Part shown: piece after piece, positions 7,970-17,180 of the stretch
How the letters are laid out: each line of letters begins with the position of its first letter
Position numbering within the stretch: position 1 is the first letter of the stretch
Source: Suillus spraguei
Lineage: Eukaryota > Basidiomycota > Agaricomycetes > Boletales > Suillaceae
Direction: 5' to 3'
Length of the DNA stretch: 19,350 nucleotides
Assembly (NCBI GenBank): GCA_016800925.1
Contig: JABCPU010000986.1
Coordinates: 1 to 19,350 of the forward strand
Notes under the pieces: generated by a model
Told to the model about the DNA's origin: nothing
Databases searched by the model: none
Seen by the model: only the letters and a program-made list of their open reading frames with translations
Translations under genes and position numbers: made by a program

Positions 7970-8483
7970 CAGGTGCTCTATGAGGTGGTGTTAGCAGTGT
8001 TTGCAGATCTCTTTGAATGGATAAAGGAACATGTGAGCATCATAATTGTTTGAAGCAAATACCAGTTGATGAATCTTCATACATACTACAACTCAAAGAG
8101 AACCTTCCTGCAGAATATGAAATCCTTATTGAGGTAGCAAGAGAGCTTCCCTGCAACAGCAGATTGCCGGTCCTTCCATTTCTTTCACTAGTATTCAACA
8201 TAAATGTGGCTACAAAGGGCCATCAGGACAGCAGGGACTTAGACCTTTGTTTGGTCCTCTTGATCAGTAATTTTAAGGAAGGTTTTCTTGCTATGAAGGA
8301 GCCAGGGCTCGTAGTGGAGCTTCTGCAAGGAGATTTCATTGTTTTTCAATCCACACAGGTCACTCATTTCAATCCTCATTATCAGGGTAAATGTGCTTCT
8401 ATTGTCCTTCATACTGACAAGGAAATTCAACATTGGGCCAGGAATCACAACAGCTGGGGTGATAATACTACACTTACCACTTT
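7970..8483 (+). pseudogene. TET/JBP-like 2OG-Fe(II) dioxygenase relic
   Basis: The main frame is 8017-8487 (156 codons); the last codon or two come from the LTR that follows. It carries ATKGHQD (65-71), giving an H69-x-D71 pair; FQSTQVTHFN (110-119), giving the distal H117; and GKCASIVLHTDK, ending at residue 135. The order HxD...H followed by a basic residue is the double-stranded beta-helix signature of 2-oxoglutarate Fe(II) dioxygenases. The wording resembles the fungal TET/JBP branch, which oxidises 5-methylcytosine and occurs near KDZ transposons. The 2-oxoglutarate Arg expected in GxRAS is Cys126 (TGT, one C-to-T step from CGT). A second frame just upstream (7978-8034) encodes a likely preceding piece, FADLFEWIKEH, joined by a frameshift or an unresolved intron. 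LTRs abut both sides. Family assignment is from memory of motifs and needs a profile search. Confidence 0.6.
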
Positions 8484-9117
8484 CTAACTGTACTTGAGCG
8501 CTACTGATCTCGCCTAATGCATCCTGAGTACATACAATATAGGATATAAGCACTGCGTACCCTGCACGATACAGTACCTCATTTTCACCATACTATAGGT
8601 CAGGATTAGTGTCTAGCTCTGGATCTACCCAGTAGTAGACTTAGTCTTCAAAGTTTCTTTACTGCTCATTAATCTATATTGCTCATTCACTGTTACTGCT
8701 GGATTCTTGACCCCTATTTTGACTGGACTTCACACTCACTGCTACTTTACCACTGAAAGTACCACAGCTTTCTTTACTGTTTCTTTGCACTGCTTGCATC
8801 TTACTGCTACTGCTGATATTATCGCTTGTCGCTGCTTGCTTGATGCTACATTTTCAGACATTGTTTCAATGGCACTAGTACCACTACTGACCATGCTAGT
8901 TCTGGCAGCATTATCGCTGACCATGGCAACTTACCGCAGACTATGACACTACACTCGCACAATTGGTTTGACTCAAACTTGACTATACTAACAGGCATCC
9001 CCCTTTAGGGTCGAACACTCTTGTTCAACAAGTGAAGCAGACTAGATGGAGTGCAAGACTCACATACTAATGTAGGAGGTAGTTTATCTACAGCCCAGGT
9101 TAGGTTGTATCTTTACA
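8484..9117 (+). mobile_element. LTR family A, 5'-truncated copy (A7)
   Basis: Matches the 3' two thirds of the complete copy at 9738-10711: ACTTGAGCGCTACTGATCT, GGATATAAGCACTGCGTACC, CATCCCCCTTTAGGGTCGAA and the end GTATCTTTACA at 9117. About 300 bp of the 5' end is missing. Many CG dinucleotides of the complete copy are TG or CA here. It abuts the TET/JBP-like relic on the left. Confidence 0.75.
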
Positions 9118-9126
9118 ACAGTCTTC

Positions 9127-9547
9127 CTAGCAAGAGATCAAAGTAACAAAGTCTAGTGGTAGGTTCTTGATGACTCCTAGTGTCTCGTTGGTAGACATGT
9201 TAGCTGACTCCATGTTGATCTTGTGGTCCAGTCCCAACAGTGTGAAACCCAGTGTATGCCAAACTCTCGCCAGCATGACAAGACATTCAGCACCCTGGTC
9301 CAGCGTGCATGTCAAAACCTGGCCCTTGGTAATGGCTAGAATGGCCTGCAGTGGTGCAAAATGTTCTGTGACCACACATCCATCAGCATCTTGTGAGCTG
9401 TAATGCTCCCAAAACTTCATCTGTTCCTGTGTGCTGGGCATGGTGCCTAACTTGTTGACTAGTGTGGCATTAACGCTAACTCACTTGCTGGTAGTGGCTT
9501 TCTTGAGGTTCTTGCAGATCTCTGGTGCTACCATGATTAGTTCCCGT
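9127..9547 (-). pseudogene. 3' part of split unknown gene
   Basis: The frame 9433-9127 ends with TAG at 9129-9127 and contains EQMKFWEHYSSQDADGC and LARVWHTLGFTLLGLDHKI. Upstream, 9547-9485 is open (LIMVAPEICKNLKKATTS). It joins in frame through a 51-nt GTGAGT...CAG intron at 9484-9434. I do not recognise the family. The first bases at 9547 continue in frame from the exon ending at 11028, so this is probably the C-terminal part of the same gene, separated by about 1.48 kb of LTR sequence. The stop is present, so the C terminus is complete if the join is right. Confidence 0.45.
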
Positions 9548-9737
9548 TGTAATGAACATATTGGCACTGGCCTCGAAACCCTACCTTTTAGCACTCATCT
9601 CATGTCTATAGGAGTTACCACTCGTCCATGGCTGTTTTACCCCTTTAGCATTGCTGGCAGCATCCCACGCTTACCACACACCGTACTGACTGCCGCACCA
9701 TGTTCCACAAACCGATGTCCTTCCATGTCCTTGCCGC
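9548..9737 (+). mobile_element. LTR family A, 5' fragment (A4)
   Basis: The first 190 bp of family A (TGTAATGAACATATTGGCAC onward) stop at CTTGCCGC, where a second copy starts at its own TGTAACG. The two copies differ at many sites, so this is not a recent duplication. The rest of this copy is not found after the second LTR ends, so a deletion or recombination followed the insertion. Confidence 0.75.
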
Positions 9738-10711
9738 TGTAACGAACATATTGGCGCTGGGATTAAAACCCCATATTTTGACACTCGTCTCACGTCTACA
9801 GGAGTTACCACTAGTCCATGGCCTTCTTACCCCTTTAGCAGTAACCGGCGGCATCCCACGCTTACCGCACACCGTACCGACTGCTGCACCATGTTCCACG
9901 AACCGATGTCCTTCCATGTCCTTGCCGTGTCCACATAGCTCCATTTGGTGCATCGTTTGTTTTCTGTTCGTTATCACTGATTCCATGGCAAGCCTTATTA
10001 CATGTTGCCTCGTGCTATGTTTACTTACGGTGGTTACTACACTCCAGCGCTACTGATCTTGCCTAGAGTATTCCGAGTACATATGATTTAGGATATAAGC
10101 ACTGTGTACCCCGCACGATAGAAGTACCTGATTTTACACCATTGCACATACTATAGGCCAGGATTATTGTCTAGCTCTGGATCTACCCAGTAGTGGACAT
10201 AGTCTTTAAAGTTCCCTTATTGCTCGTTAATACATCACACTCGTTCTCCGTTACCACCGGCATACCACTGGACTTTTGATTGTTACTTTTGACTGAACTT
10301 CTCACGCTCCGCTACTTTACCGCTGAAAGTACCGTGGACTTCTTTACTGTTTCTTTGCACCGCTTGCAACCTTACCACTACCGCTGAGACCACCGCTCGA
10401 CATCGCTCGCTAGACGCAACTGTTACTGACCTTATCTTGACGATGGTAGCACCGCAGCACACGACGGTAGCACCGCAGTGCACGATGCTAGTTCCGGCGG
10501 TATCATCGCTGACCGTGGCAACTTACCACTGACTTCGACGCTTGTTTTTGCAAATAAGTTAGACTCGAACTTGACCATACTAAATAGGCATCCCCCTTTA
10601 GGGTCGAACACTCTTGTTCTTACAAGTGAAGCAGACTAGACGGAGCGCAAGACTAACATACTAGTTTAGGCAGTGGTTTATCTACAGCCCAAGCTAGGTT
10701 GTATCTTTACA
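9738..10711 (+). mobile_element. Solo LTR, family A, complete (A3)
   Basis: A 974-bp unit with TGTAA...TTACA ends. It carries GGATATAAGCACTG as a TATA-like site, the conserved CATCCCCCTTTAGGGTCGAA block, and a middle section rich in TTACCGC and GGTAGCACCGC words. Flanks are CCGC (9734-9737) and CCAG (10712-10715), so no clean duplication remains. Left of it lies another A copy and right of it a B copy. The TG...CA ends, the size and the 4-bp duplication of the sister copy at 14500 suggest a Ty3/gypsy-type LTR, but no internal region is attached. Confidence 0.8.
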
Positions 10712-11027
10712 CCAGACCAAGGGCTATGTACGAAGTGTAACGGAAGTCTATTAGTTAATGCGCAGCGGATCAGTAAGCACAAATCGGAAATGAAACACAG
10801 GTAACGGATCAGTGACACAGGAAGGAATTATGCACAGCCAGAGTACTGGAAAACAGGATGAGCGACAAAAGGAGATAGACACAGATATACACAAGGGAGA
10901 TAGAGTGCGAGAAGTGAGCACATTCGGATGAGCGATCCGGACAGGATCTGTGGACTGGACAGAAATAGAATCGATCGGATCTGATCGGATATGGTCGGAT
11001 CTGGGATTAGAAGTATGGTATATGACA
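10712..11027 (+). mobile_element. LTR family B, 3' fragment (B6)
   Basis: Matches 1230-1533, from the ACCAAGGGCTATGTA block to the TATATGACA end at 11027. Its 5' part is absent because the A LTR ends directly before it. It keeps more CG dinucleotides than B1 (GATCGGATCTGATCGGAT against GATTGGATCTGATTGGAT). Confidence 0.75.
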
Positions 11028-11825
11028 GCCTGGTTCTTCAATGTTTCAGATGATATGTATGGGACCAGTTGAGAGTAATTGAATCGAACATCATCCTTTT
11101 CCAACATGTATGGCTGCACATGTGTTGGAGCATTTAAACCCTGAGATAAGATTCACCCTCAAAAGCCAATCTGCCTGGAACAAGGTACTCACCCTAGTAG
11201 CATGTTGATTATACCATGAAAAGTGGACCACCTGGAAATTTCCTTGTGTAACCTGATTGGTGTCCTTGTTGATAAGGATATTCATGTCGCCAAAGGAAAG
11301 GATAAGATCGGTCATCAGAGAGGAGCGCAAGTGATTTGGAAGTGAGCAACAGATATACACCATCAACGATTGATCGCTGTTGCGTAGCTTGAGTTGATTC
11401 CTAACCGCTGTGAGCCCATAGTTATGAGGTAGAGAAAAGTAGTTACTCACCTTCCCACTAATGAGTTAGGTATAAAGATATATGAATTGGTGAGCTTCAC
11501 TCCAACGACATAAAAACTCTTGAGCTTAGGCATGTCAGCTTCATCAGCAGTTTGAATGATGTAACATTACCTTTGACCATAGGCTGTCAACATTGTTTAC
11601 CTCCTCTGCATTTGCTACAAGCTCGCGCTCATGCTCGGTCCATACCGTATCCATTGCACTTTCCTGAGGCATCAGAATTTTGCTATTCTCCAACTGGCTT
11701 CCATCATATGATGTGTTGATGACTTCAGTGGAAATACAGACCAAAGGATCTTGCTGAGGAACATCAGAGCTAATAAACCATTGTTGATCCCAGGGTGAGT
11801 GGGAATGCTCTACCAATCTAAACAT
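11028..11825 (-). pseudogene. Spliced unknown gene, 5' part missing
   Basis: Four exons join in frame through three short introns: 11570-11525 (46 nt, GTAATG...AAG), 11450-11401 (50 nt, GTGAGT...TAG) and 11192-11141 (52 nt, GTGAGT...CAG). Visible peptide pieces are SHSPWDQQWFISSDVPQQDP, LKSFYVVGVKLTNSYIF, NSDQSLMVYICCSLP and LEKDDVRFNYSQLVPYI. There is no stop in the spliced frame. No family is recognised. LTR A1 cuts it at 11826 and LTR B6 at 11028, and its probable continuation is 9547-9127. Consistent intron sizes and phases argue that this was a real gene. It lacks a start and is interrupted, so it is called a pseudogene. Confidence 0.6.
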
Positions 11826-12390
11826 TGTAAAGATACAACCTAACCTGGGCTGTAGATAAACTACCTCCTAAATTAGTATGTGTGGTCTTGCGCTCCATCT
11901 AGTCTGCTTCACTTGCAAGGCAAGAGCATTTGACCCTAAAGGGGGATGCCTGTTAGTATGGTCAAGTTCAAGTCAAACCAATGTGCAAATGTAGTGTTGG
12001 GGTACGCGGTGCTTATATCCTAAATTGTATGTACTCGGAATGCCTCTAGGCAAGATCAGTAGCACTCGAGTGCAGTAACCGCTGTATGTAAATGTAGCAC
12101 AAGGCAGCATGGCACAAGGCGACATGTAATAAGACTTGCTGTGGAATCAGTGATAACAAACATAAAACAAACAATGCACCAAATGGAGCTATGCGGACGT
12201 GGCAAGGACATGGGAGGACACCAGTATGTGGAATGTGGTGCAGCAGTCGGTACGGTGTGTGGTAAGCGTGAGATGCTGCCAGCAATGCTAAAGGAGTAAG
12301 ACGGCTTTTTGGACTGGTGGAGATTCCTATAGACATGAGACGTGCGCCAAAATATATGGTTTTAAGGCCAGTGCCAATGTGTTCATTACA
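11826..12390 (-). mobile_element. LTR family A, internally deleted copy (A1)
   Basis: Both ends are present (TGTAAAG at 11826, TTCATTACA ending 12390), but the copy is only 565 bp. About 390 bp of the middle section seen in 14500-15457 is missing between ATGTGCAAA and GGGGTACGCG (near 11981-12009). The flanks ACAT and ATGT are not a direct duplication. It separates the spliced gene at 11028-11825 from whatever lay upstream. Confidence 0.75.
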
Positions 12391-13056
12391 ATGTGCTTAT
12401 TGGATTCCATCAGTCATATCAAAGACATCAAATATATTGTGGAGATTTTTAAATGTGCTGTGCAAGGGACCCCTCCTGAGGCTAATTGAGGGGTTGCAAG
12501 ACAACCCAAAAAATTTCCAAGTCAATTGGAAAGGACTTACAATTATGTTGCAAGGGGCTTACAAGGCACCGTAAACGATGCTTTTCTCAAAATTTATCCC
12601 TAATCTGTCTCCAAATCAGGTTGTAATCAGGATGCAAGTCCTAATTAAACTCCGCTTGCAATATTTTTGGGTCCGATTCCAAAGACACTTCAAATGAGGT
12701 CGGTCAATTGAGGGCTTACAATGCCCTATAAGGCATGCCAACCAAAATAACTTTTTCCGACCAATTATATACTCACTTGAAAATGAAGGAGTTGAAGAAA
12801 AGGTTTGAAATGGCAATGTTGGCGCAGTCAATCAGAGAAGGAAGATTATGTGAGGCCAGAATAGAGGATGGAACAAGGATCATTGTTATGGGAAACATGC
12901 CCCGGAGCATATGAATGACTGAGATTATCTTGTCAATGATGATGCATCCAATCATGGTATCTGCTTTGGGGTAAGTTTAGAAAACATGAGGCATTGCAGA
13001 TGTCCTTACCAGGATCCAGGTGCCTCAAGGCATTTCAAGATGGCAGGCAAGGTCCC
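12391..13056. other. Unassigned stretch with a possible exon
   Basis: The sequence up to about 12775 is AT-rich, with several near-repeated words such as GCTTACAA and TTGCAAG, and no gene. At 12782-12916 a plus-strand frame encodes a charged, helix-like segment (KELKKRFEMAMLAQSIREG) and then stops. The opposite strand is also open but very hydrophobic, as the antisense of a charged helix would be. No further structure was seen. Confidence 0.25.
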
Positions 13057-13624
13057 CTAGCATGGAAGCCATGATGTCCTGAGGCCTAGACCCGCCACCA
13101 AGACAAGAAAGTAAACATTACCACCACCCCGCCAGGGCTGCAAACTTAGTCCCAGTTGTATGCCAATGCTGGAAGGTGCAGTAACTGGGCTTGATTTGAA
13201 GGGGGGCGATTTCTGCATTGTATTACTCTTGCAGGAGTTTGAGCCCTTCATAGTTGAATGCTAAACACATCAATTAATGGGCACATAAGAGTTCAAAAAT
13301 GTGAGGACTTACTGCTGGATGTTTACCGCTAATTTTGATGTGGGTCACCATCATTTGAAAACTGATGGTGATGTCCTTACTCCCCAGCTCCATACATTGC
13401 TCCAATAAGGAACGGAGTGAAGAATCACCTTCAGAGAGGGAATTAGCGCTATATGGAAGCAATAACCTGCCCCCATTCATGTGGATTATATGTCCAAAGA
13501 GTCCAGATTTGCTGCCCCAAGCTCTGACATAGACCACCGATAGGTGCCTCAAAACTGCGGAATATGGTGGGCCATTGGTGACACCTGCACGCTGTCGCCG
13601 ATCAACTGAGGATGATGCAGCCAT
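13057..13624 (-). pseudogene. Unknown gene fragment, minus strand
   Basis: The frame 13624-13313 contains LLPYSANSLSEGDSSLRSLL and KDITISFQMMVTHIKISGK. A good intron follows at 13312-13261 (52 nt, GTAAGT...TAG). After it, the spliced frame runs to 13057. A different frame looks more protein-like (IAPLQIKPSYCTFQHWHTTG) but contains a TAA and needs a one-base shift. The pattern fits a decayed gene with a nonsense change and a frameshift. The family is not recognised and the first Met at 13624 may not be the true start. Confidence 0.35.
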
Positions 13625-13828
13625 GGTGAGTAATCATTCATAGGAGATAAGGGACTCAGTTTGATTGGCATTTCCAGTATGATGTTGTTGCTTGCCAGTG
13701 AAGGCATTGTGTGCACGTATGGTCCATGAAGGGGTGCGATTTCACCTGATATTGGTGTTATGATGGTCTGTGTAATTCACAAAATCAAATGCTGACAAGT
13801 TATGTCTGGCCACCTCCTGACTCAAAAG

Positions 13829-13892
13829 GTGCCGGCTGAAAAATTACTGGTGGCCCTTGCGACAACCATGTCTCAATTTTTCAGACCGGCAC
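13829..13892. repeat. Imperfect inverted repeat with 29-nt loop
   Basis: The left arm GTGCCGGCTGAAAAATT (13829-13845) and right arm AATTTTTCAGACCGGCAC (13875-13892) are complementary except for one unpaired base. They could form a long hairpin in DNA or RNA, or mark a small foldback element. No target duplication is obvious. Confidence 0.6.
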
Positions 13893-13984
13893 ACTGGCAG
13901 CTGTCCAACAGCCTGAACACCACAAGGGCAGATGTCTGATTCAATAAAGTCCTTGTTTATGAGTGTGTTCCCCCTTTCTCACCT

Positions 13985-14499
13985 TTGGTTGAAATGCCTC
14001 GAGTTTCTCAACTGACCTCACCTGTGAAGTTTTCTTTGCATCTCCAAAGTACTTGCTTGACCTACAGTACAATGTCCTCCTCATCATGGATATTTGATGG
14101 CAATGGGGCGTTCATTTTTCAGTGTGTGGTCATACATGATAAACTAGGTATGCAGACTAACATTTTCAAAGTGCACAGGCAAGGGCGCCCCATGCCTGGT
14201 TTTCGATGTCATGAGTGGTGCCGACATCATCGCATTTGGCATTCCCTACACCAGACATCCAAATAGTGGGGTGTTACTTGCCATGGATGAGCTCCTCACC
14301 AATGAAGATTAATACACTTGTGTGTCTCGCTTCTTCTCGTGTGTTTTGCATGCTCATCTCATACAGGAACAGTTGAAACAATTGTAAAGGACCGTGGAGT
14401 GATCACTGTGTATGCAGAGGATGTTGAATTGGCTGAATGGCTTGTGTCAGATGCAAGGACACTGAGTCTTGATTTATTAGGGAATACTGGGAGTCACGG
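13985..14499 (+). pseudogene. Unknown gene fragment, plus strand
   Basis: Three protein-like pieces lie in different frames. About 14085-14150 gives IFDGNGAFIFQCVVIHDK. About 14176-14314 gives FDVMSGADIIAFGIPYTRHP, ending with TAA at 14312-14314. From 14368, after CATACAG, comes VETIVKDRGVITVYAEDVEL, which runs into the LTR at 14500. The CATACAG looks like a 3' splice site, but a matching GT donor after 14311 is missing, so either the donor is mutated or the pieces are unconnected. The family is not recognised, and the gene is cut by the A LTR at 14500. Confidence 0.35.
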
Positions 14500-15457
14500 T
14501 GTAAAGATACAACCTAGCTTGGGCTGTAGATAAACCACTGCCTAAACTAGTATGTGAATCTTGCGCTCCGTCTAGTCTGCTTCACTTGTGAGAACAAGAG
14601 CGTTCGACCCTAAAGGGGGATGCCTATTAGTATGGTCAAGTTCGAGTCTAACTTATGTGCGAAACAAGCGTCGAGGTCAGCAGTAAGTTGCCATGGTCAG
14701 CGATGAAACTGCCGGAACTAGTGTCATGTGTAGCGGTGCTACCGTGTCGAGATATGGTCAGTAACAGTTGCGTCAAGCGAGCGATGTCGAGCAATGGTAT
14801 CAGCGGTAGCAGTAAGGTTGCGAGCAGTGCAAGGAAACAGTAAAGAAAGCTGCAGTACTTTCAGTGGTAAAGCAGCGGTGCATGAGAAGTTCAGTCAAAT
14901 TAACTGTCAAAAGTCAGCGTATGCCAGCGGTAACGGAGAATGAGCGTGATAGATTAACGAGCGATAAGGAAACTTTAAAGATATGTCCACTACTGGGTAG
15001 ATCCAGAGCTAGACAATAATCCTGGCTATAGTATGTGCAATGGTGTAAAATCAGGTACTTCTATCGTGCGGGGTACGCAGTGCTTATATCCTAAATCATA
15101 TGTACTCGGAATACTCTAGGCAAGATCAGTAGCGCTGGAGTGTAGTAACCACCGTAAGTAAACATAGCACGAGGCGCTGCGGCACGAGGCAACATGTAAT
15201 AAGGCTTGCCATGGAATCAGTGATAACGAACAGAAACAAATGATGCTCCAAATGGAGCTATGTGGATGTGGCAAGGACATGGAAGGACATCAGTACGTGG
15301 AATGTGGTGCGGCAGTCGGTACGGTGTGCGGTAAGCATGGGATGCCACCGGTACTGCTAAAGGGGTAAGACAGCCATGGACAAGTGGTAACTCCTGTAGA
15401 CGTGAGATGAGTGTCAAAAGGTGGGGTTTTAAGCCCAGTGCCAATATGTTCATTACA
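14500..15457 (-). mobile_element. Solo LTR, family A, complete (A2), with ACGG duplication
   Basis: A 958-bp reverse copy of the 9738-10711 unit: TGTAAAG at 14500, ending CATTACA at 15457. The flanks are ACGG at 14496-14499 and ACGG at 15458-15461, a 4-bp target duplication. This fixes the unit ends and shows that the LTR itself is the inserted unit, left after recombination between two LTRs or inserted alone. It interrupts the plus-strand fragment ending GNTGSHG. Confidence 0.85.
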
Positions 15458-15889
15458 ACGGGTAGATTACAAGTATTTTGCCACTGAGATACAATAGACC
15501 AATTGATTGAACTTTGGGCAGAGACTGAGAGATTATGTCATCTGATGGTTTGAACACGTGAAATCTGAGATTGCACAGACAACACCTTGACTGTATTTTT
15601 GGCAGGTTGTCAGGTTTCACAATACTTTGGGTGTAAGGAGTGTCCTGAACACAGATAAAATTGAAGATTGCAGACATTGACAGCAACAGTTTGGTGCATG
15701 ATCGCAAACGAGATCTTGCGATAAGATCTTGAAATTTCTGTATCCACATGGAATTCATGGAAGGGTAAAGGTCTGAAGCTGGAACACATGTTTAGTTAAA
15801 GACAAGATGCTAGCATCCAAATCATGCTAGCAGAAAACGTCCCCCCCACACACACCTGATGCACTTCGACTAAGTAGTAACCTGAAACC
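15458..15889. other. Unassigned stretch
   Basis: No gene is supported. The sequence after the LTR could be intron or downstream exon of the fragment cut at 14499, but its frame meets TAG at once. It contains a CGCAA...TTGCG inverted repeat near 15704-15720, a hairpin at 15808-15832 and a CCCCCCCACACACAC tract near 15841-15855. Confidence 0.4.
15808..15832. repeat. Perfect 9-bp hairpin around GCTAGC
   Basis: The arms TGCTAGCAT (15808-15816) and ATGCTAGCA (15824-15832) are perfect complements with a 7-nt loop. It lies about 60 bp before the ATG at 15890. Function unknown. Confidence 0.6.
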
Positions 15890-16131
15890 ATGCCTGCAGA
15901 CACCTCTCCAGCAGAGTCTGAATCACCGCATTCATGTCTGACATCTCGTGAACCCACCCCTTTTGACGACGAGGCTGGCGCCACTGGTGCAGATAAGGGA
16001 AGTGCCACCGAGATGCCTCTTCACCTTTGCCTCCAGGCTTATATGACCAACCCTGGCACACTGATGCTAGAAGTCTGTGACTCTGTTCCATTTGCTATCA
16101 ATCCATGGCCAATGTTCATGCAGATGGGGGA

Positions 16132-17180
16132 TGTTAAGACCATACTCAAAGGGTAAGAAATCCGAAGAACTTTGGCCTCAGTGCGTGCACTGTGCCCCTT
16201 TCCCGAGTAATGCCCCTTATTTCAGAGGGAGGATATATGTCTGAAGATCCGGAAGTGGTAGCATGGTGGATCCGGTCGTCCGAAGGTTTTGGATATGACA
16301 TGTCTGAAGGTTATCTGGAACGTGGAGATGGAATGAGGATTAAGACTAGTCTTAGAACAAGTCCCTTAACTAGAAACTAACAGAAGTAGACTACCAAAGG
16401 TAGAGTCGGAGATGTAGACTGTAGGAATCAATCCTAAGTCTCAGAAGATAAACTGGAGTTGGAAGTAACTCAAGTCCGGAGGAACGGAATGAGCAGAATC
16501 TAAGATGATATTCGAACTAAGGTTCTATGGAGATCTACAAGTGGTTTATATACTGTAAGTAACTAGCATGGATAATCAATGAGTCCGGGACTGAGGGCTA
16601 TGTACAATGTATAACGGAAGTCTATTAGTTAATGCACAGCGGATCAGTAAGCAGAGTCGGAGATGAAACACAGGTAATGGATCAATGAAACAGGACAGAA
16701 ATATACACAGCCAGAATACCGGAAATAGGAGGAATGACAAAAGGAGATAGATGCAGATATCCACAAGGGAGTTAGAGTGCGAGAAGTGGGCACTTTTGGA
16801 TGGGTGATCCGGACAGGATCTGTGGACCGGTGTGGGTAACACAACTCTGCTGGGGTGCAGATATATGTTGAATGCTGCCTAGCTGCTATTCAACCCAACG
16901 GTTGCTGGTCCAAGGCTCAGAGCTCAGAGGAGTAAAATCATTATTCAAAAAGTAAGTCTCAGACTGCTACTGCTAGTGGTGAAGTGGTGTAAAGACAGGT
17001 GCAAGGTCAGGTTCTTATGTAATCAGCCAAAATGTGGACCTAAGGTAAGGAAAGCCTAAGTAAGAGACACTATGCAAAAACTACTGTTTTAAGGTCAGCC
17101 TGAGTTTGTCTGTTACACCGGACGGAAGTAGGATCAATTGGATCTGATCAGATCTGAGATCAGAAGTATGGTATATGACA
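16132..17180 (+). mobile_element. Solo LTR, family B (B2), with GGGGA duplication
   Basis: It starts TGTTAAGACC at 16132 and ends GTATATGACA at 17180. The flanks are GGGGA at 16127-16131 and GGGGA at 17181-17185, a perfect 5-bp target duplication. Without the 287-bp insert at 16831-17117 and its CCGG copy, it is about 758 bp, close to the 752 bp of the copy at 782-1533. A TATA-like GGTTTATATACTG lies near 16546-16558. It inserted into an exon of the gene starting at 15890. Confidence 0.92.
16831..17117 (+). mobile_element. Small LTR-like insert C inside B2, with CCGG duplication
   Basis: The 287-bp unit starts TGTGGGTAACACAACTC and ends GTCTGTTACA, flanked by CCGG at 16827-16830 and CCGG at 17118-17121. 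Removing it with one CCGG restores the B sequence seen at 1464-1482. The TG...CA ends suggest a solo LTR. The ends are also loosely complementary (AACACAACTC against the complement of GAGTTTGTCTGTT), so a small terminal-inverted-repeat element is possible. It is the only copy in the window. Confidence 0.8.

Noticed and set aside
8484..9737. A7 and A4 as the two LTRs of one short retrotransposon
   Set aside because: The 430 bp between them encode a minus-strand spliced exon, there is no primer site after 9117, and the flanks do not match.
12773..12955. Hydrophobic minus-strand frame resembling a membrane protein
   Set aside because: It is the antisense of a charged, helix-like plus-strand frame, which commonly gives hydrophobic artefacts.
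14655..14843. Open frame in the middle of LTR A2
   Set aside because: LTRs do not encode proteins and the frame is not kept in the other A copies.
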